Assembly: GCA_905178155.1 (NCBI GenBank)
Contig: CAJINV010000004.1
Coordinates: forward strand, 3,319,320-3,383,319
Length of the DNA stretch: 64,000 nucleotides
DNA from: Amoebophrya sp. A120
Taxonomy: Eukaryota > Sar > Dinophyceae > Syndiniales > Amoebophryaceae
Reading direction: 5' to 3'
The position numbers and the translations under genes were made by a program. The first letter of the stretch is position 1. Each line of letters opens with the position of its first letter. Below the pieces are notes generated by a model, which did no database searches, was not told where the DNA came from, and was given only the letters and a program-made list of their open reading frames with translations. Below, one piece after another: positions 46,584 through 58,600 of the stretch.

Positions 46584-49151
46584 TCACGCTTGTTTCTGGC
46601 TTGCCGCGTGCCTCATCCAATTTTCCTGAGTGCAGGATTTCCCGTTGATGTAGTACGCGGACTTCTCCACGTCGCGCACGGTCACTTTGCCCACACCGTG
46701 CGGAACGCCCTGCGCCCACTGTCCCGAGTACTGCTTGTTTTCGCGGGTCCTGTTGGATTCTCATTTCAGTTTCATCCTATTGATGTACTTCTACTTCCTC
46801 TACTTCCTAGATTTTCATTTCAATCCTGCAGCATAGAGATAGGCCAAGCTGAGAGTTGTATTTAAGTAACAATCGTTAAGTATTTCTTCAGCACTTGGAG
46901 GCTCCATCAAAACTACAAATTTTACCACGAGAGCGTCCCTTCACCGTGGCGCAGCGAGTCCACAAACTGCCCGACGTAGAAGTTATCCAGGAAAAAAACT
47001 GTGTAAGTGTAACTGTGTAGCGAGAATAGCATCACAAATTCGCTTTGCATTGCAGGGAAGACCTGACATGCGCAGCTAGTACGTGGAAACACGTGTGAGT
47101 GTAGCCTATGAAGCAGACCCAGCATGACAAGTGTAACAGTTTCGCACTTTCTGCATCACAGACTTACACTCACATAGTTTTTTTCTTGCATAGAAGTCCC
47201 CGTTGGAATACTGCCACTTCCCCTGCCCGTGCTGGGTATGAATTGCAAAAGTATCGTAGTCGTATAAATGCATTACGAATTTCATCTCCAGCATGAGAAA
47301 TAAAATTTGTAATGCGGATTTACCTTTAGAAAAAGATTTGTAATGCATGATTGCAATTACTACGAGTACGATGCTTTTGCACAGGATACTGGGCGTTGTC
47401 CAGGAATTCCCCCACATACACGCCCTCATCGTCCGTGAGCCGGCCGTGGCCGCAAATCACGTTGTCCCGCAGCTGGCCCTCGTAACTGCTATCCAAGTAG
47501 AAAGAAGGGATGTAAGTGCATAGACACTTTATTTTTCGACCAACATTCCAGCTCTGAGTGCAAAAACCTCTCATGCTCAGACAGTATGTGAGAACGCCTT
47601 TGAATCATGGGTTTATATACTTATTGGGGCCTACAAAAATGCATGACCAGCATGAGAGACCTCCAGACGAAGCCATCTTGCATTTTGATTTTGCTGCGCA
47701 TCTTGAAGTTACAGTAACAATCTTTTTCCTTGGATAACTGCTATCCAAGAAAAAAACATTGTAGGTGCAACTTTTTTGGAGGAACAGCATTACAAATTCG
47801 TCTGGCATGACAGCAAAAACCTGTCATGCGCAGATAGCACGCGAAAACGCCCTTTAGTGGACGCTGCGATGCATGCTAAGCATGACAGACGCAATCATCT
47901 TGCATGTTGCGCATCACAAATTTACACCAACAATCTTCTTCCTTGGATAACTGCTCCCATCCGACCACTGGTACACGCCGTCGCCCTGCTTCATATGGAA
48001 CTGTCAGGATTGGAATCGCTAAAGTTGAAATAATTTGTGATGCCTAAAATGCAAGGCGCAGAGTGACTGTCTTGCAGGGATTGCAAGTGAGGCCGATTGT
48101 GAGCAGCGTGTTTCGGGTTTGGGATAGAGCTGCTAAAGTAGCATGACAAAGGACGCCTTCTTTCGCTAAACAGCATGACAAACTGGAGTTCCATGACGTC
48201 AAAATTTGTCATGCGCCGCTGGAAAATTGGGCTTCCAACTGGTATCGTTTTATAGATATACAAATTTTTCAACTTTGTCAATTTCAATCCTGAAAGTTCC
48301 ATACTTCACCCCCTTGACATAGTTACCCTTGAAAACGGTCTCGTCGTCGAACCATGTTTCGCAACCTGTCGTGCAGCAGTTTTTCAACATGCTCAATAGA
48401 AGTTGTACGAAGAACCATGCACTCCCTCACAAATTAAATGCAATCTACTCTCTCAACATGTCATCATAGATTGATACATGTTCGTTGTGTTCGTCGCCGT
48501 CCTCATGCCCTTGGGCGTAAATTATGATTAAAAAAATTATGACAAAAAAATATAGCGATACGAATGAGAACTTGTTCTACCGAGCCCGTGCTTCTCGCCC
48601 GCCAGCCAGTTTCCCTTGTACTCCCCCGCCGTGTCCTTGAACCAACCGAGACCGTGCGCTCGGTTTTCCTCCCACTCTCCCTCGTAAAAGCCTGCGGGGT
48701 CCACGTACGTGTACTTGCCCCATCCGCTTTTGAAGTTCCCGCTCATCTGCCTGATCGTTGGTTTTCATTCACGATGGCAGTGCTCTGTTTTTTCTATTTG
48801 CATAGTTCTTATCATGTCATGCATTTATTTACTCAGCAACTACAGAACCGTCAGGAGTACTTCTATACTCATTACTCAAGCACGAATATCAGGATCATGT
48901 GAATGACGACCGCACTAGTACCCTTCATAAGAGGTCCCGTTCGGATTGGCCCGGGCCACATGGTTGTTGACCTGTTTGGCCTTGACCCTGTCGCCGTACT
49001 GTGCTCGTTTTGTGTCGTAATCCTCTTGGAGCTGCTTGACCTTGACCGCAATTTGGTCGACCCGATCGAGGCTGTCTTCCAGCGCGCGCTCGTCGTTCAA
49101 GATCTCATTGCTTTTGTCGCACACCGCCTGGCAGCACGCCGAGTTTCCCAT
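46584..49151 (-). CDS. N-myristoylatable MORN-repeat protein
   Basis: Exons 49151-48922, 48750-48581, 48365-48304, 47988-47950, 47484-47389, 47231-47193, 46978-46926 and 46749-46584 give 284 residues. MGNSACCQ at the start is a myristoylation motif with adjacent cysteines for palmitoylation. A coiled coil follows (residues 20-60), then about eight MORN repeats: YEGQMSGNFKSGWGKY, YEGEWEENRAHGLGW, YKGNWLAGEKHGLG, YEGQLRDNVICGHGRL, YVGEFLDNAQHGQGKW, YVGQFVDSLRHGEGTL and YSGQWAQGVPHGVGKV. MORN proteins scaffold membrane-associated cytoskeleton in alveolates. Five introns contain introners, with several falling at or near repeat boundaries. Intron 47485-47949 holds two elements in tandem. Confidence 0.8.
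46984..47192. mobile_element. introner, family D
   Basis: Exact flanks gaagt. MORN gene, exons 6/7. Confidence 0.87.
47237..47388. mobile_element. introner, family B
   Basis: Exact flanks ctggg. MORN gene, exons 5/6. Confidence 0.87.
47490..47736. mobile_element. introner, family D, diverged
   Basis: Exact flanks actgc, shared with the next element. MORN gene. Confidence 0.78.
47742..47949. mobile_element. introner, family D
   Basis: Exact flanks actgc. Together with the previous element it forms one intron with three actgc copies. Confidence 0.85.
47994..48303. mobile_element. introner, family A
   Basis: Exact flanks cttca. MORN gene, exons 3/4. Confidence 0.87.
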
Positions 49152-50336
49152 CCTGATTGGGTCAAGAACAGCTACCGACAGAGATGGAAGGAAGCGGAAC
49201 GAACGACGTCGTGGGTGGAAAAAAATAGGCCCGCAGCTGTTTTGTCGTGTCGTACTTTATTTCCGATTTCACCCGGGGTCTTCAACAACGAACTGCCCTA
49301 TTTATTCCAATCAGCAAGAACTGAGAGGACCATTTTCACCCTGAAAAATCAGCTCTTTCGGTTTCGTGTTTACCCGACCTACAACCAGGCCCGTGATGCC
49401 GTCGCCGTCGGTGATTACAAATTTACAAAAAATACAGTTTTGAAAAAAACGATGTTGAAATGGGAACCTACAACATTTATGTCCACGTCGAAGTCAGTGT
49501 GTATGCGAGGTCAAGAGCCGAAACATAGGAAGGTATTTGTATTATTAACCAAGAACCACTGCTATATTTTTAGCAAAAACTTCTGTCAGCATTGCATCCT
49601 TTATTTCTTTCCGCCTGAACCCACCAAATAACCCCGAGCACCAAATAATCCCCAGAAGTTGTATAGATCTGCACGAACAAATAGCCCAATGGTATTTTTT
49701 GAAGAAGCGACCTAGTTCTTTAGTTACTCCACATCAAAAAAACGCGAATTTCTATCCCACACGCCGATCCACAGGTCTTCTTCTTCAAATCATCGGAATA
49801 TTGCACGACAGAGTTGAATAATTAATACGAAAAATATGCTGTTGACCACAAGCTGGGTCCCTCACATGATCATAGACATGGTGACGATGACGACGGCCAA
49901 ATATGAACTGCGTATACCGAAAAAACTCGAAGAAGCCGTACTATTCCTCACTATCTCGTGCAGCCCTAGGTAGAAATCGTGCTCCAGCGACGACGAATGG
50001 TTTTTTGTACGCTAATGATTTTATGAACGAAAACAGACCCTCGGACACTCGGACAGCAGAACAAATTTTCGCAGAATGCAAGCCGATGTTGTCGAGCCCC
50101 TTGGCCTGACAGATGGAAGTGAAACTCAATCGAAAATGTGAATGTTCTTTTTCACATCAAGATCAACTCCTTGGAAATACTTCTACTAACTTTTTTGCGT
50201 ATTAATATTTGTAGTTTTTATCCTTGGCATGATCACCACGAGCCCTTCCTCGGAGTAACTAACTAGACAAATTTATTCGCAACGACCCAGCGACCGACTT
50301 TGGGAATAGTCCCCCCACAAAACCGACGTCCACCTC
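49152..50336. other. intergenic
   Basis: AT-rich, short frames only, no introner. Confidence 0.5.
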
Positions 50337-53300
50337 TCAAACTTCATGCCTGCAGGTCGGACACACTTTGTTTACCCGAAGCCACTGGTCCACGCAGTGC
50401 GTGTGGAAAAAGTGCAAACAGGGCAACGTCCGCACCTCCACGCACTCCGGCGCTTCGCCCGTCTCCAAGTCTGGCTCGAAGTATATGCACTGCAAAACCA
50501 AAAGCATCGTACTCGTATTGCAATCATGCATTACAATCCCTTTTCTTAGGGTAAATCCGCATTAGAAATCTCAGCTCTCATGCTGAGGAAATTTGTAATG
50601 CATATTTATACGAGTGCGATACTTTTGCAGTGCATAAAGTAGCCCTCCAGGCAAATCCGACACGTCCTATCGTCTTCGGCGAGGTTGTCGTATCAACTGC
50701 AAAAATGTCTGGGTCTGGGAGATTGCGAGATTTGTCATGCTAGTCTGGCATGATTCGAGAATCTGTATTGCACAAGCACGAAAGAGCCCTCTTAACTGTC
50801 ATGCGAAAAAACAGTTTGCCATGCGGAATACATAAGACATGGCAGCCACAAAATTTGTCATGCGTAACTGCGTATTGCGCCGCGTCTATCATTCACTTGT
50901 AGCATTACAAGTCTCCCGACCCAGACATATTTGCAATGCATATGTCGGTTGCGCGAACCATTCTCCGCGGCAACGCCGTGATCTCCTCGTGCGTGGCTTC
51001 CTTCGCCTTCGTCTCCTCGTGCTCCTGGATTGCAGAAAGGAGCGCGTATCCTTTGTAAAAACGTCCCCACCCCAGAGATGTCATGCAGATTTGCAATGAC
51101 AGGAACGCTTGTAATGCGCATCGCCACGAGGGGCATTTCTAGTCGTGTTTTGGCATTTGTAATGCTGTAAATAGGATAAGCAGATGGATTCCTGATGCCG
51201 CTGGCCTTGCTAACCTGCACAACGGTACGGACTGCAACTTGTCATGCGTGGCTCCCAAAACTTCTGGATTTGTGTTGCTAAGTTCCCAACTTGACTCTGG
51301 TGTGGGGACGTTTTTACTCAGGATAGCGCGTGTAAGGGGATCAGGCGGGGCTGGCCGCGGGACGAGGTAGAAGTACTACTAGAGGCTGATGATGACCACG
51401 CGCCACCACGAGCACCGGGATCATGATCGGCATGACCAGTGGAGCCACTACTGCTACCGGCACCACCAGTGGACGACGTCGTGTCGACATGACCTCCCGA
51501 CGAAGTCGATGACGCACCGTCCATCCCCGGAATCGAGCGCAGCTCCACCATGGGGCCCCGGATCTTCTGCATTTCCCGAGGGTCGATCGGCTCCCCGGCC
51601 TCGGGGATAGAGTGGATCACGTGTCGCCGCTCATAGGGGTTGGTCGGGACCATCTGCCCACAGACGCACAGAACCAGCTCCGTTTCCGCCTTTTTGTAGC
51701 GCAGGGTCTGCTTGCAGGCGAAACACGTGACAAACCGGGAGTTCTTTTTGTTCATCAATGCTATCATGTCTGCCTGCGAAAAATCATCTATCCCAGGAAA
51801 AAACTGTTACAGTTACACATTTGTAGTCAGTTCAGCAACACAAATTTCTCTGCATGAGAGAGAAAACTTGTAATGCAGAAATCCTACGGGAAAACACCTA
51901 TGAAACGAGGCCTCTATGCGTATCCGGCATGACAGAGTTGGTCTGTCTTGCTTTGGCCTGCAACACAATGTGTTACTGTAACACTTTTTTCTTGCGATAT
52001 CATCGTCGTCGTGCCGACTGAGGTACTCCACCATGTCATCCTGAGGAAACACTTAGTACCCACCCCAAAGCTGTGATGCGAATTTGCATGCTAATGTATG
52101 ATGTTTCTGTATGCGGCTCCTCATGGGAGGCGTAGTTTTCTATCAAGCTCGTGGCGTTCTTTGGGAATCTGTCAACATGCTCAACCTCAATCATCATTCG
52201 CCTTTGTTCCTACAAAGGCGTCGACTGGACTTGCAAGCTGTTTTTCTAACAGCTGTCCGCGCTTGTTTGCCTGCTTTCCACCAACGCACCCCGTTGGCGG
52301 TGCTTGTGCGTGCTTGTTGCAGTTCCCCGCTAGCTTACGCTACTACCTGATTGGAATTTGTGAAGCGCCCCAAGGAGCAGACTCAATGTCTGTGCTACAG
52401 CGAGTTGTTGGTCACTAGCTTCTTATCATGAGGAGCCTTAATGCCGATCGTGGGGAACGAGGAGGAGCGTGCAGGTGTGTGAACATGTCACCTGGTGATG
52501 ATCCTAACCAGCCGAGATCTTTCCGGCCGCCATGTTGAACTTCGAGTGGAGACCTGCGGCAATGATCTCGCGTGAGAACCTAAGACCTTGTGATCAGAGA
52601 TTGATCTTCTGCTGGTTGTAACAACCAATCCAAGACCCGGCAAGCAGAACTAGAGCGGCGGATCTGGGAGCTTTTCCCTTGATCTATCGTGATCTCGTCA
52701 GATCATCTTCAAAGCAAAGCAAGTGGAAATCTAAGCGATTTCTACAAACAGAAACAGCCATACGTGACCCGTTTGACAAAGTTGCCCCGACCCAACTTCT
52801 GCCAGCTTCTGCTGCAGCCTAAGCTCTGGCTGCAACTTGTGCTGCGTTTTCCGGAGTTGCGTGCAGCTACCGCTGCAGCAACATCTGCCGACTGCAACAC
52901 CCTGGAGGTCGCTGCTGCGCCACCATATTTGTGTTGCTACTTCTACTTTCATGTCTCGCACTCGCTACAACATACGTCATCGACGAATGTTGTGCGAGGG
53001 GACTTTTGCCCTTTCCAGCGCCATGCGCTGTTCTGGCACTCCAAGTGCGGCATAGCCACACAGGGAGGCGACTACAGCCCTGAGTATGGGTGGCTCGTCC
53101 GCTGCTCTAGTGCAAAGACATATACGGGGGGAAGGGGGCTAGTAGTTCTTACCTTTCCCGCTGGGGGAATGGTTGGGCTCATAACTCTGTGGACGTCTCA
53201 AGCGTCAGGGACTGGGCATGCTCACTAGCATGCTGTCCGAAGATAGAGAACAGAGTTACTATCTAGGCACCTACCTAGTAGGTACTACGGAGAGAAAGGG

Positions 53301-54589
53301 CTCTTGATTCATTCCAGCTACTGGCCCGTAGACCAGAAGCCATTCTGGCACTGTTGTGTGTACGTTGTTACCATTGGTATGATTATCATCATCACCATCC
53401 TAGTGGTGTACTGTCCTGTGTGACCCATGTGGTCCTAGTGATCCTACTCGTGTGACCCCTCTAGGCTATTGCTAGATCTTCTACCTATCGGTGTACTTTG
53501 ATCCTACATCTCTGATCTCATTGATCTCAGGAGCATGCTGGCAACTGCTCTAGTCCGAGACAGGTTGCTGCGCAATAAACCTACTGGCGTTCTTTGGGAA
53601 TCTGTCAACATGCGCGAATCACCACAACAGCGCAGATTGGAGGTGATGCGTCCGGACAACTAGCAGGGCCCGACTACTTACACTGCACAGCGAAATTTGT
53701 CATGCGTGAATCGTCACTTGTCTTGCAGTTCTCTTCCCATCTCGACTTTGGGGTAGTGGGAAGGACGTAGTAGTTTTTACACAGGATACATCGCCTGCGT
53801 TTGCTGTTCCTTGTACTTGTTCGACCGTAGATTGCGCAAGGCCTGCAGCTGTTCTTTCGCTTTGTCTCCGGATGAGGTCGCACCTGGTGCGCCATTTATA
53901 GAGGTGGTCGGACTGTTGTTTCCATTCAAAATCTCTGCCAACACCTGGTCTTGCTTCTTTTTCAGCAAGGTGCCCTCAAAAAACGTGCATGATGCAGAAC
54001 CGAGATAATTCCTATCTGGCTGCTGCTTCGTCAAGCACCTTTGCAGGTACTGGAGGTCCTTTTCTGCCTCCGCTTTCCCCCGCAGCCAGACGCAGGTGTC
54101 ATTTTCCTTCAGCGTGAACCCCAGCAGGTGGAGCAGGGCTTCCAATTTTTTCGATCTTCTCGTCATCATATCGCTGGAGTTCTCGTCCGAAGGAGAAGCA
54201 GCGGGAGCAAGATCTCTATTTGATGTTTGGCGCTCCTGGCGGTCGTGCAACATGATCTGCAACGCGCTAGAATCTTCATTTTTCTGCTCCTCGTAGATCT
54301 CCTCCTGTAAAAACAACAGCGGCTCCAACTTCTGCTGCAGAGTGGCGTTGCCTGGCCGCAGCCGGCGAAACTTGTCGTTGTTGGGGTCACGCACCACGTT
54401 GGAGAGCAGTTTCTGTACCGTTTCTAAGGCGATGAGCGCTGCGATGAGAGGAGTAGAGGTTGTACTTACAGGGGATGAATTTCTTTTGCTTATGTCCTGT
54501 TCAGCAAGGACACAACTTCGGGCCAACCGGTCCACCAATGCCTGCATGATGTAATGATGGAACAAGTGGTACTTGCTGAAACGAACCAA
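50337..54589 (-). CDS. probable PUB-domain plus RING-H2 ubiquitin ligase
   Basis: Exons 54589-53789, 52040-52000, 51783-51326, 51041-50943, 50685-50637 and 50478-50337 give 529 residues in frame. Residues about 45-190 resemble a PUB/PUG domain ([46 protein letters not shown]), which in known proteins binds p97/Cdc48. Residues about 300-325 have CFAC and CVCG knuckles. The last 55 residues form a RING-H2: [13 protein letters not shown] and CPTC. Four exact-repeat introners split the second half, and removing them rebuilds the RING without error. The PUB and RING halves are joined across a 1.75-kb intron with a family E outline, so the halves could be two genes. A PUB plus RING pairing is known in HOIP, but the rest of HOIP is absent. 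Confidence 0.65.
50484..50636. mobile_element. introner, family B
   Basis: Exact flanks aagta. Inside the RING domain; removal gives [14 protein letters not shown]. Confidence 0.9.
50691..50942. mobile_element. introner, family C
   Basis: Exact flanks tgtcg. Just before the RING; removal gives [15 protein letters not shown]. Confidence 0.9.
51047..51325. mobile_element. introner, family E
   Basis: Arms TAAAAACGTCCCCACCCC and complement. Exact flanks gcgcg. PUB-RING gene, exons 3/4. Confidence 0.88.
51789..51999. mobile_element. introner, family D variant
   Basis: Arms GAAAAAACTGTTACAG type. Exact flanks tcatc. PUB-RING gene, exons 2/3. Confidence 0.87.
52041..53788. mobile_element. giant intron with family E outline and an internal insert
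   Basis: The ends (CTGAGGAAACACTTAGTACC with ACCCC on the left, GTAGTTTTTACACAGGATA on the right) resemble family E arms. Between them is about 1.5 kb of unrelated DNA bounded by a 28-base direct repeat. No clean 5-bp flanking repeat. It joins the PUB and RING exons. Confidence 0.55.
52153..53613. repeat. insert bounded by a 28-base direct repeat
   Basis: GGCGTTCTTTGGGAATCTGT (first 20 of 28 bases) occurs at 52153-52180 and again at 53586-53613. The DNA between them has no introner features, a plus-strand frame of 179 codons at 52689-53228 and many small direct repeats. It could be a tandem duplication or a transposed segment. No coding function is recognised. Confidence 0.5.
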
Positions 54590-55610
54590 GATCGGCTACT
54601 TATCAGATGCTCTTCTTTCTTCTTTCTTCGCGGATCGAGCATCAAGTCCATGCACGTTTTGTTTTTATCGCAAACTAAATCGAGAAGAAGCAAATGGCAC
54701 TTATCAGTCGTGCATTTTGCAGTTTTTTTTGCGGAGACAATTCCAGCATTTTAATTTTTGTGTGTGAGAAACAATAAAAGCGTAAGCGATGCGCTCCGGC
54801 TCCTTGACGATCACGCTGGGGTGCGCAAAGATTAATTTGCTTGACTGGTAAAAAAATCTAAAACTAAATCGGGTTCGCCGGGGTTATCTCAAAAAAGAAG
54901 AATTCCTAGCATGGGGAAATATCAAGTCAGATGTGATGAACTGCGGGGATTTTTTCTTGTAAGTGATTACAATGTGCGCTGATGAAGGAGACATTAGCGC
55001 GACGCCTCACGATATCGGAAGCGCCAAGAATCACAACGATACTGCTGGTGCTGTGGTAAAAACTCTTTTGATAATCCAAATTATTTCAGGACGCCTCGCG
55101 CCCGTTTTCAAGAATGCCCGCGTTTTATTCTTTTTTGCGATCGCTCGTCGACGATCAAGGTGATGGCATCTTTCTCCTTTCCAATCTCCTCGATTTTCTT
55201 TGTGAATCACTTTCATACTTGATACTACGAAAAAAAAACTTCAACCGAGTGAAATCTTAGCAACCTAGTCACGATTTGGCGTTTTTGTTCGCAAATTGAC
55301 CACTCCCCGTTGTTTCCTAGGCATACGTTTTTGGCTCGAACAGAATGGTCCTTACTCTGCTCGAGAGCAGACACAGATTGAAGTACAGCTAGAACACTTT
55401 GGTTTTGTTGCCCTCCACAAAAAGCTAGTACTTATCGGTGACACATATTAACCCGCCGCCTGAGGCGGCTACCGAACAAAAGTTGTGATGCGGTCTCCTG
55501 GTGAGTAGAAGTAAACGACTACGCGCGCCACCTACTTTCGCAGACGAGTTTTCATGACAGGAGTACTGGTCGTGAATAGAACAATGGGTTGCTGTTGTTC
55601 ATCTTCTTCT
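54590..55610. other. intergenic
   Basis: No gene or repeat recognised upstream of the PUB exon. Confidence 0.5.
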
Positions 55611-58600
55611 TCACTTCGCCCCGGTCTGAATGATTTGACACAGCTCGCCGATATTGTTTGCCTTGATCGCCTGGCGACAGGCCTGCACGTATCAAAATGA
55701 AAAATCCCCCTCCCCATATCAAAACGAAATTTCCGATGCTGGATTTGTGTACACGACAAATGCGTTTTGTATTGCAGGAAGGCATTGCGGCCAGATACTC
55801 AGCCTAGGTAGAGGCGTCTCGGTCTAGCTGTTCAGAATGGCAAACGGCAACGGCTCCCCTTTAGGCCCAACAGCATGACAAATCGCTTCCATCATGGGGC
55901 GGAAGCTTCTGCCCTTGTCATCTTGCAAAAAAAATGTGATTTCTGACCTCAAATCAGCAGCACAAACTTTCGGAAACATCCCTTTTCAATATGGGGAGGG
56001 GGAGATTTTCCTTTCCATAGCACGGTGCGGGACTTGGCGGAGCCGCACCGAAGCCGCCCGGCGTTCTGCAGTGCTTGATTCACCTTTTTCAAATGGGACA
56101 GAAGCTCTTGGTAGTTCCCCGCGCGCTTTGTGTGTTCCGCAATCATGTCCCCATTGGTGTTCTGCAGCACCTGGTACGCCCGTCGCAGGTTCTTCATGTC
56201 CGCCAGAATGCGGTAGTCCTCCGCCTTCACTACCAACGCCTTTACCAGGTTCTATGGAATGCAAATATCCCTGGATGTCTGGAAGGTTGCAACTTGTGAA
56301 GCTGTCCTTGGAAGCTAAAAAAATCTGTATTGCTTGACCAGCAAGAGGAGTTCAGTTTGTGCTAAGCGGAGTGGGCATTTCTCATGCGGAGTACGCATCA
56401 GAAGGCCCCTTAAAAATCTGTGATGCTAGGGCATGCATCACAGGCATCAGGAGTCATGCAAAATATGCACGACAAACCTGGCAATCCCAATCTTCCAGAC
56501 CCAGATATAGGTATTTGCAATCCATAGGTTCGAAGAGTCCGCAATTTCCGCCGTCAGTTTCAGCCGCGTGGCGTTGTATCAAGAGGAAGAATCCGCCCTC
56601 CCCATATTGAAACGGAAATTTCTGTTGCTGCATTTGTGTACACAAATCAGCTCTGTATTGCAGTGAGGCACTGCAGGCAAAGCCTAAGCCTGCTTAGAGG
56701 TGTTTTGGTGTAGGTGCTTAGCATTGCAGAGGCCTGCCATGTAGGCGCAGCAGCATTACAAATCGCCTGCATAGAAAGGCGGATTCTTTGGATTTGCCCC
56801 CCTGCAAGAGAGACAGGATTTGTGGTCTCAAATCAGCATCACAATTTTTTAGATAAAGCATACTCTTTCAGTATGGGGAGGAGGGATTTTTCCTCACAAT
56901 ACGTTGTGGCCCTCGACTTGCTTCAAAATCCTGGTGTATCCTGTGCAAAAGTATCGTACTCGTATTGCAATCATGCATTACAAATCCTTCTGTTTAGGTA
57001 AATCCGCATTACAAATTTTATTTCTCATGCTGAGGAAATTTGTAATGCATTTATACGAGTACGATACTTTTGCAGTTCATATGGTGAGCTCCTCCAGTTC
57101 CGAGGGAAAGTGCGCCGCAGCATCCAGCTCCTTCACCTGATTTAGTTTTAGATTTTCATTTTGAACATATTCATAATAATCTGCGACGCATAAAGTGCCA
57201 GGTGCAAAGTGCCTGTCTTCCTTGCAGAGCAGGTCAGTGAGGGCGATTATATATACGCCTGTTCGGGGTTAGAGATATTAGAGCTGCTACAGTAGCATGA
57301 CAAAAGATGTGCTCTTTGCAAAACAGCATGACATCAAACTGGATCGATGGAGGCGCCACTAAAATTCGTCATGCTCCAGTTAGGAATTGGCCTACCACCT
57401 GGATCTTGGCGTCGATTTTCTGCATCACAAATTATTTTAAGTATGTCGATTCTGACACTGACGCTTCCATATCATAACGATAGCCATAGCCTGTAGTACC
57501 TGTAAATGCTGCGTGAGGTCCTCTATAATCTCGGCCGCCAATATCCCACGAAAAAGTGTTACAGTTACACATGTGTTGTCAATTCAGCAACACAAATCTT
57601 CTCTGCATGAGAGGGAGAACTTGCAATGCACAGACCATAAGGCAAAACACAGATGAAATGAAGCTCGGATGCAGTTCTGGCATGCCAGAGGTTGTCTATC
57701 ATGCTGGGCTTGCAACGCAATGTGTAACTGTAACACTTTTTTCTCGTGATAGCCAACTCCAGGTCGTCGGTGCAGGCGACGAACTGGAGCTCGTGTCCTT
57801 AGTAAAAAAGTCCCCACCCCACAGTCAAGTTGCAAACTCTGCAACACAAATCCGGGAGTTTTGGCAGCCATGCATGACAAGTTCGTCTTTGTAGTGTAGT
57901 GCAGGTATTACGAATTCCAAAACAGGATTGGAAATCTTCAATGCTTCTCATGTAGATGCGCATTTAGAAATGTTCCTGTCATTGCAAATCTGCATGACAA
58001 CTCTGGTGTGGGGACGTTTTTGCTCAGGATAGCTCGTTGCGGTTGTTCGGGCTGTCGGAGGTTTCCAGCAAGAGCGCCGTTTGCTTCCGTAGGGAAACAA
58101 ACTGGCACTGCAGGTGCGCGTTGGAGTTGCTCGGGTTCGGGTTCTATCCTGTGCAGAAGTACTATCGTACTCGTAGTAATTGCAGTTATGCATTACAAAT
58201 CTTTTTCCTAAGGTCAATCAGCATTACCAATTCCATTTCTCATGCTGAGGAAATTTGTATTGCGATTTATACTAGTACGATACTTTTGCAGTTCATAGGT
58301 TCTTTGCGTTGATAAAATTCTTTGCGAGCCATTGCCAGATGCGGCTCGCGGTTATCCAGGAAAAAAACTGCGTGAGTGTAAGTTTCTTGGAGGAATAGCA
58401 TCACAAGCTTGCTCTGCATGACACAGAAAACCTGTCATGCGCAGCTAGAACGTGAAAACACGTACGAAAGTTGCTTCTGATGCATGTCCAGCATGACAGG
58501 TGTAACAGTTTTGCATTTTCTGCAACACAAAGTTACACTAACACAGTTTTTTTCTTGGATAGCAGTGACGGGAAGAACAATCTTCACGTTGCCGGCGGGC

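Noticed and set aside
52689-53228. A 179-codon plus-strand frame in the giant intron
   Set aside because: No recognisable retroelement or host domain, and it opposes every gene in the window.
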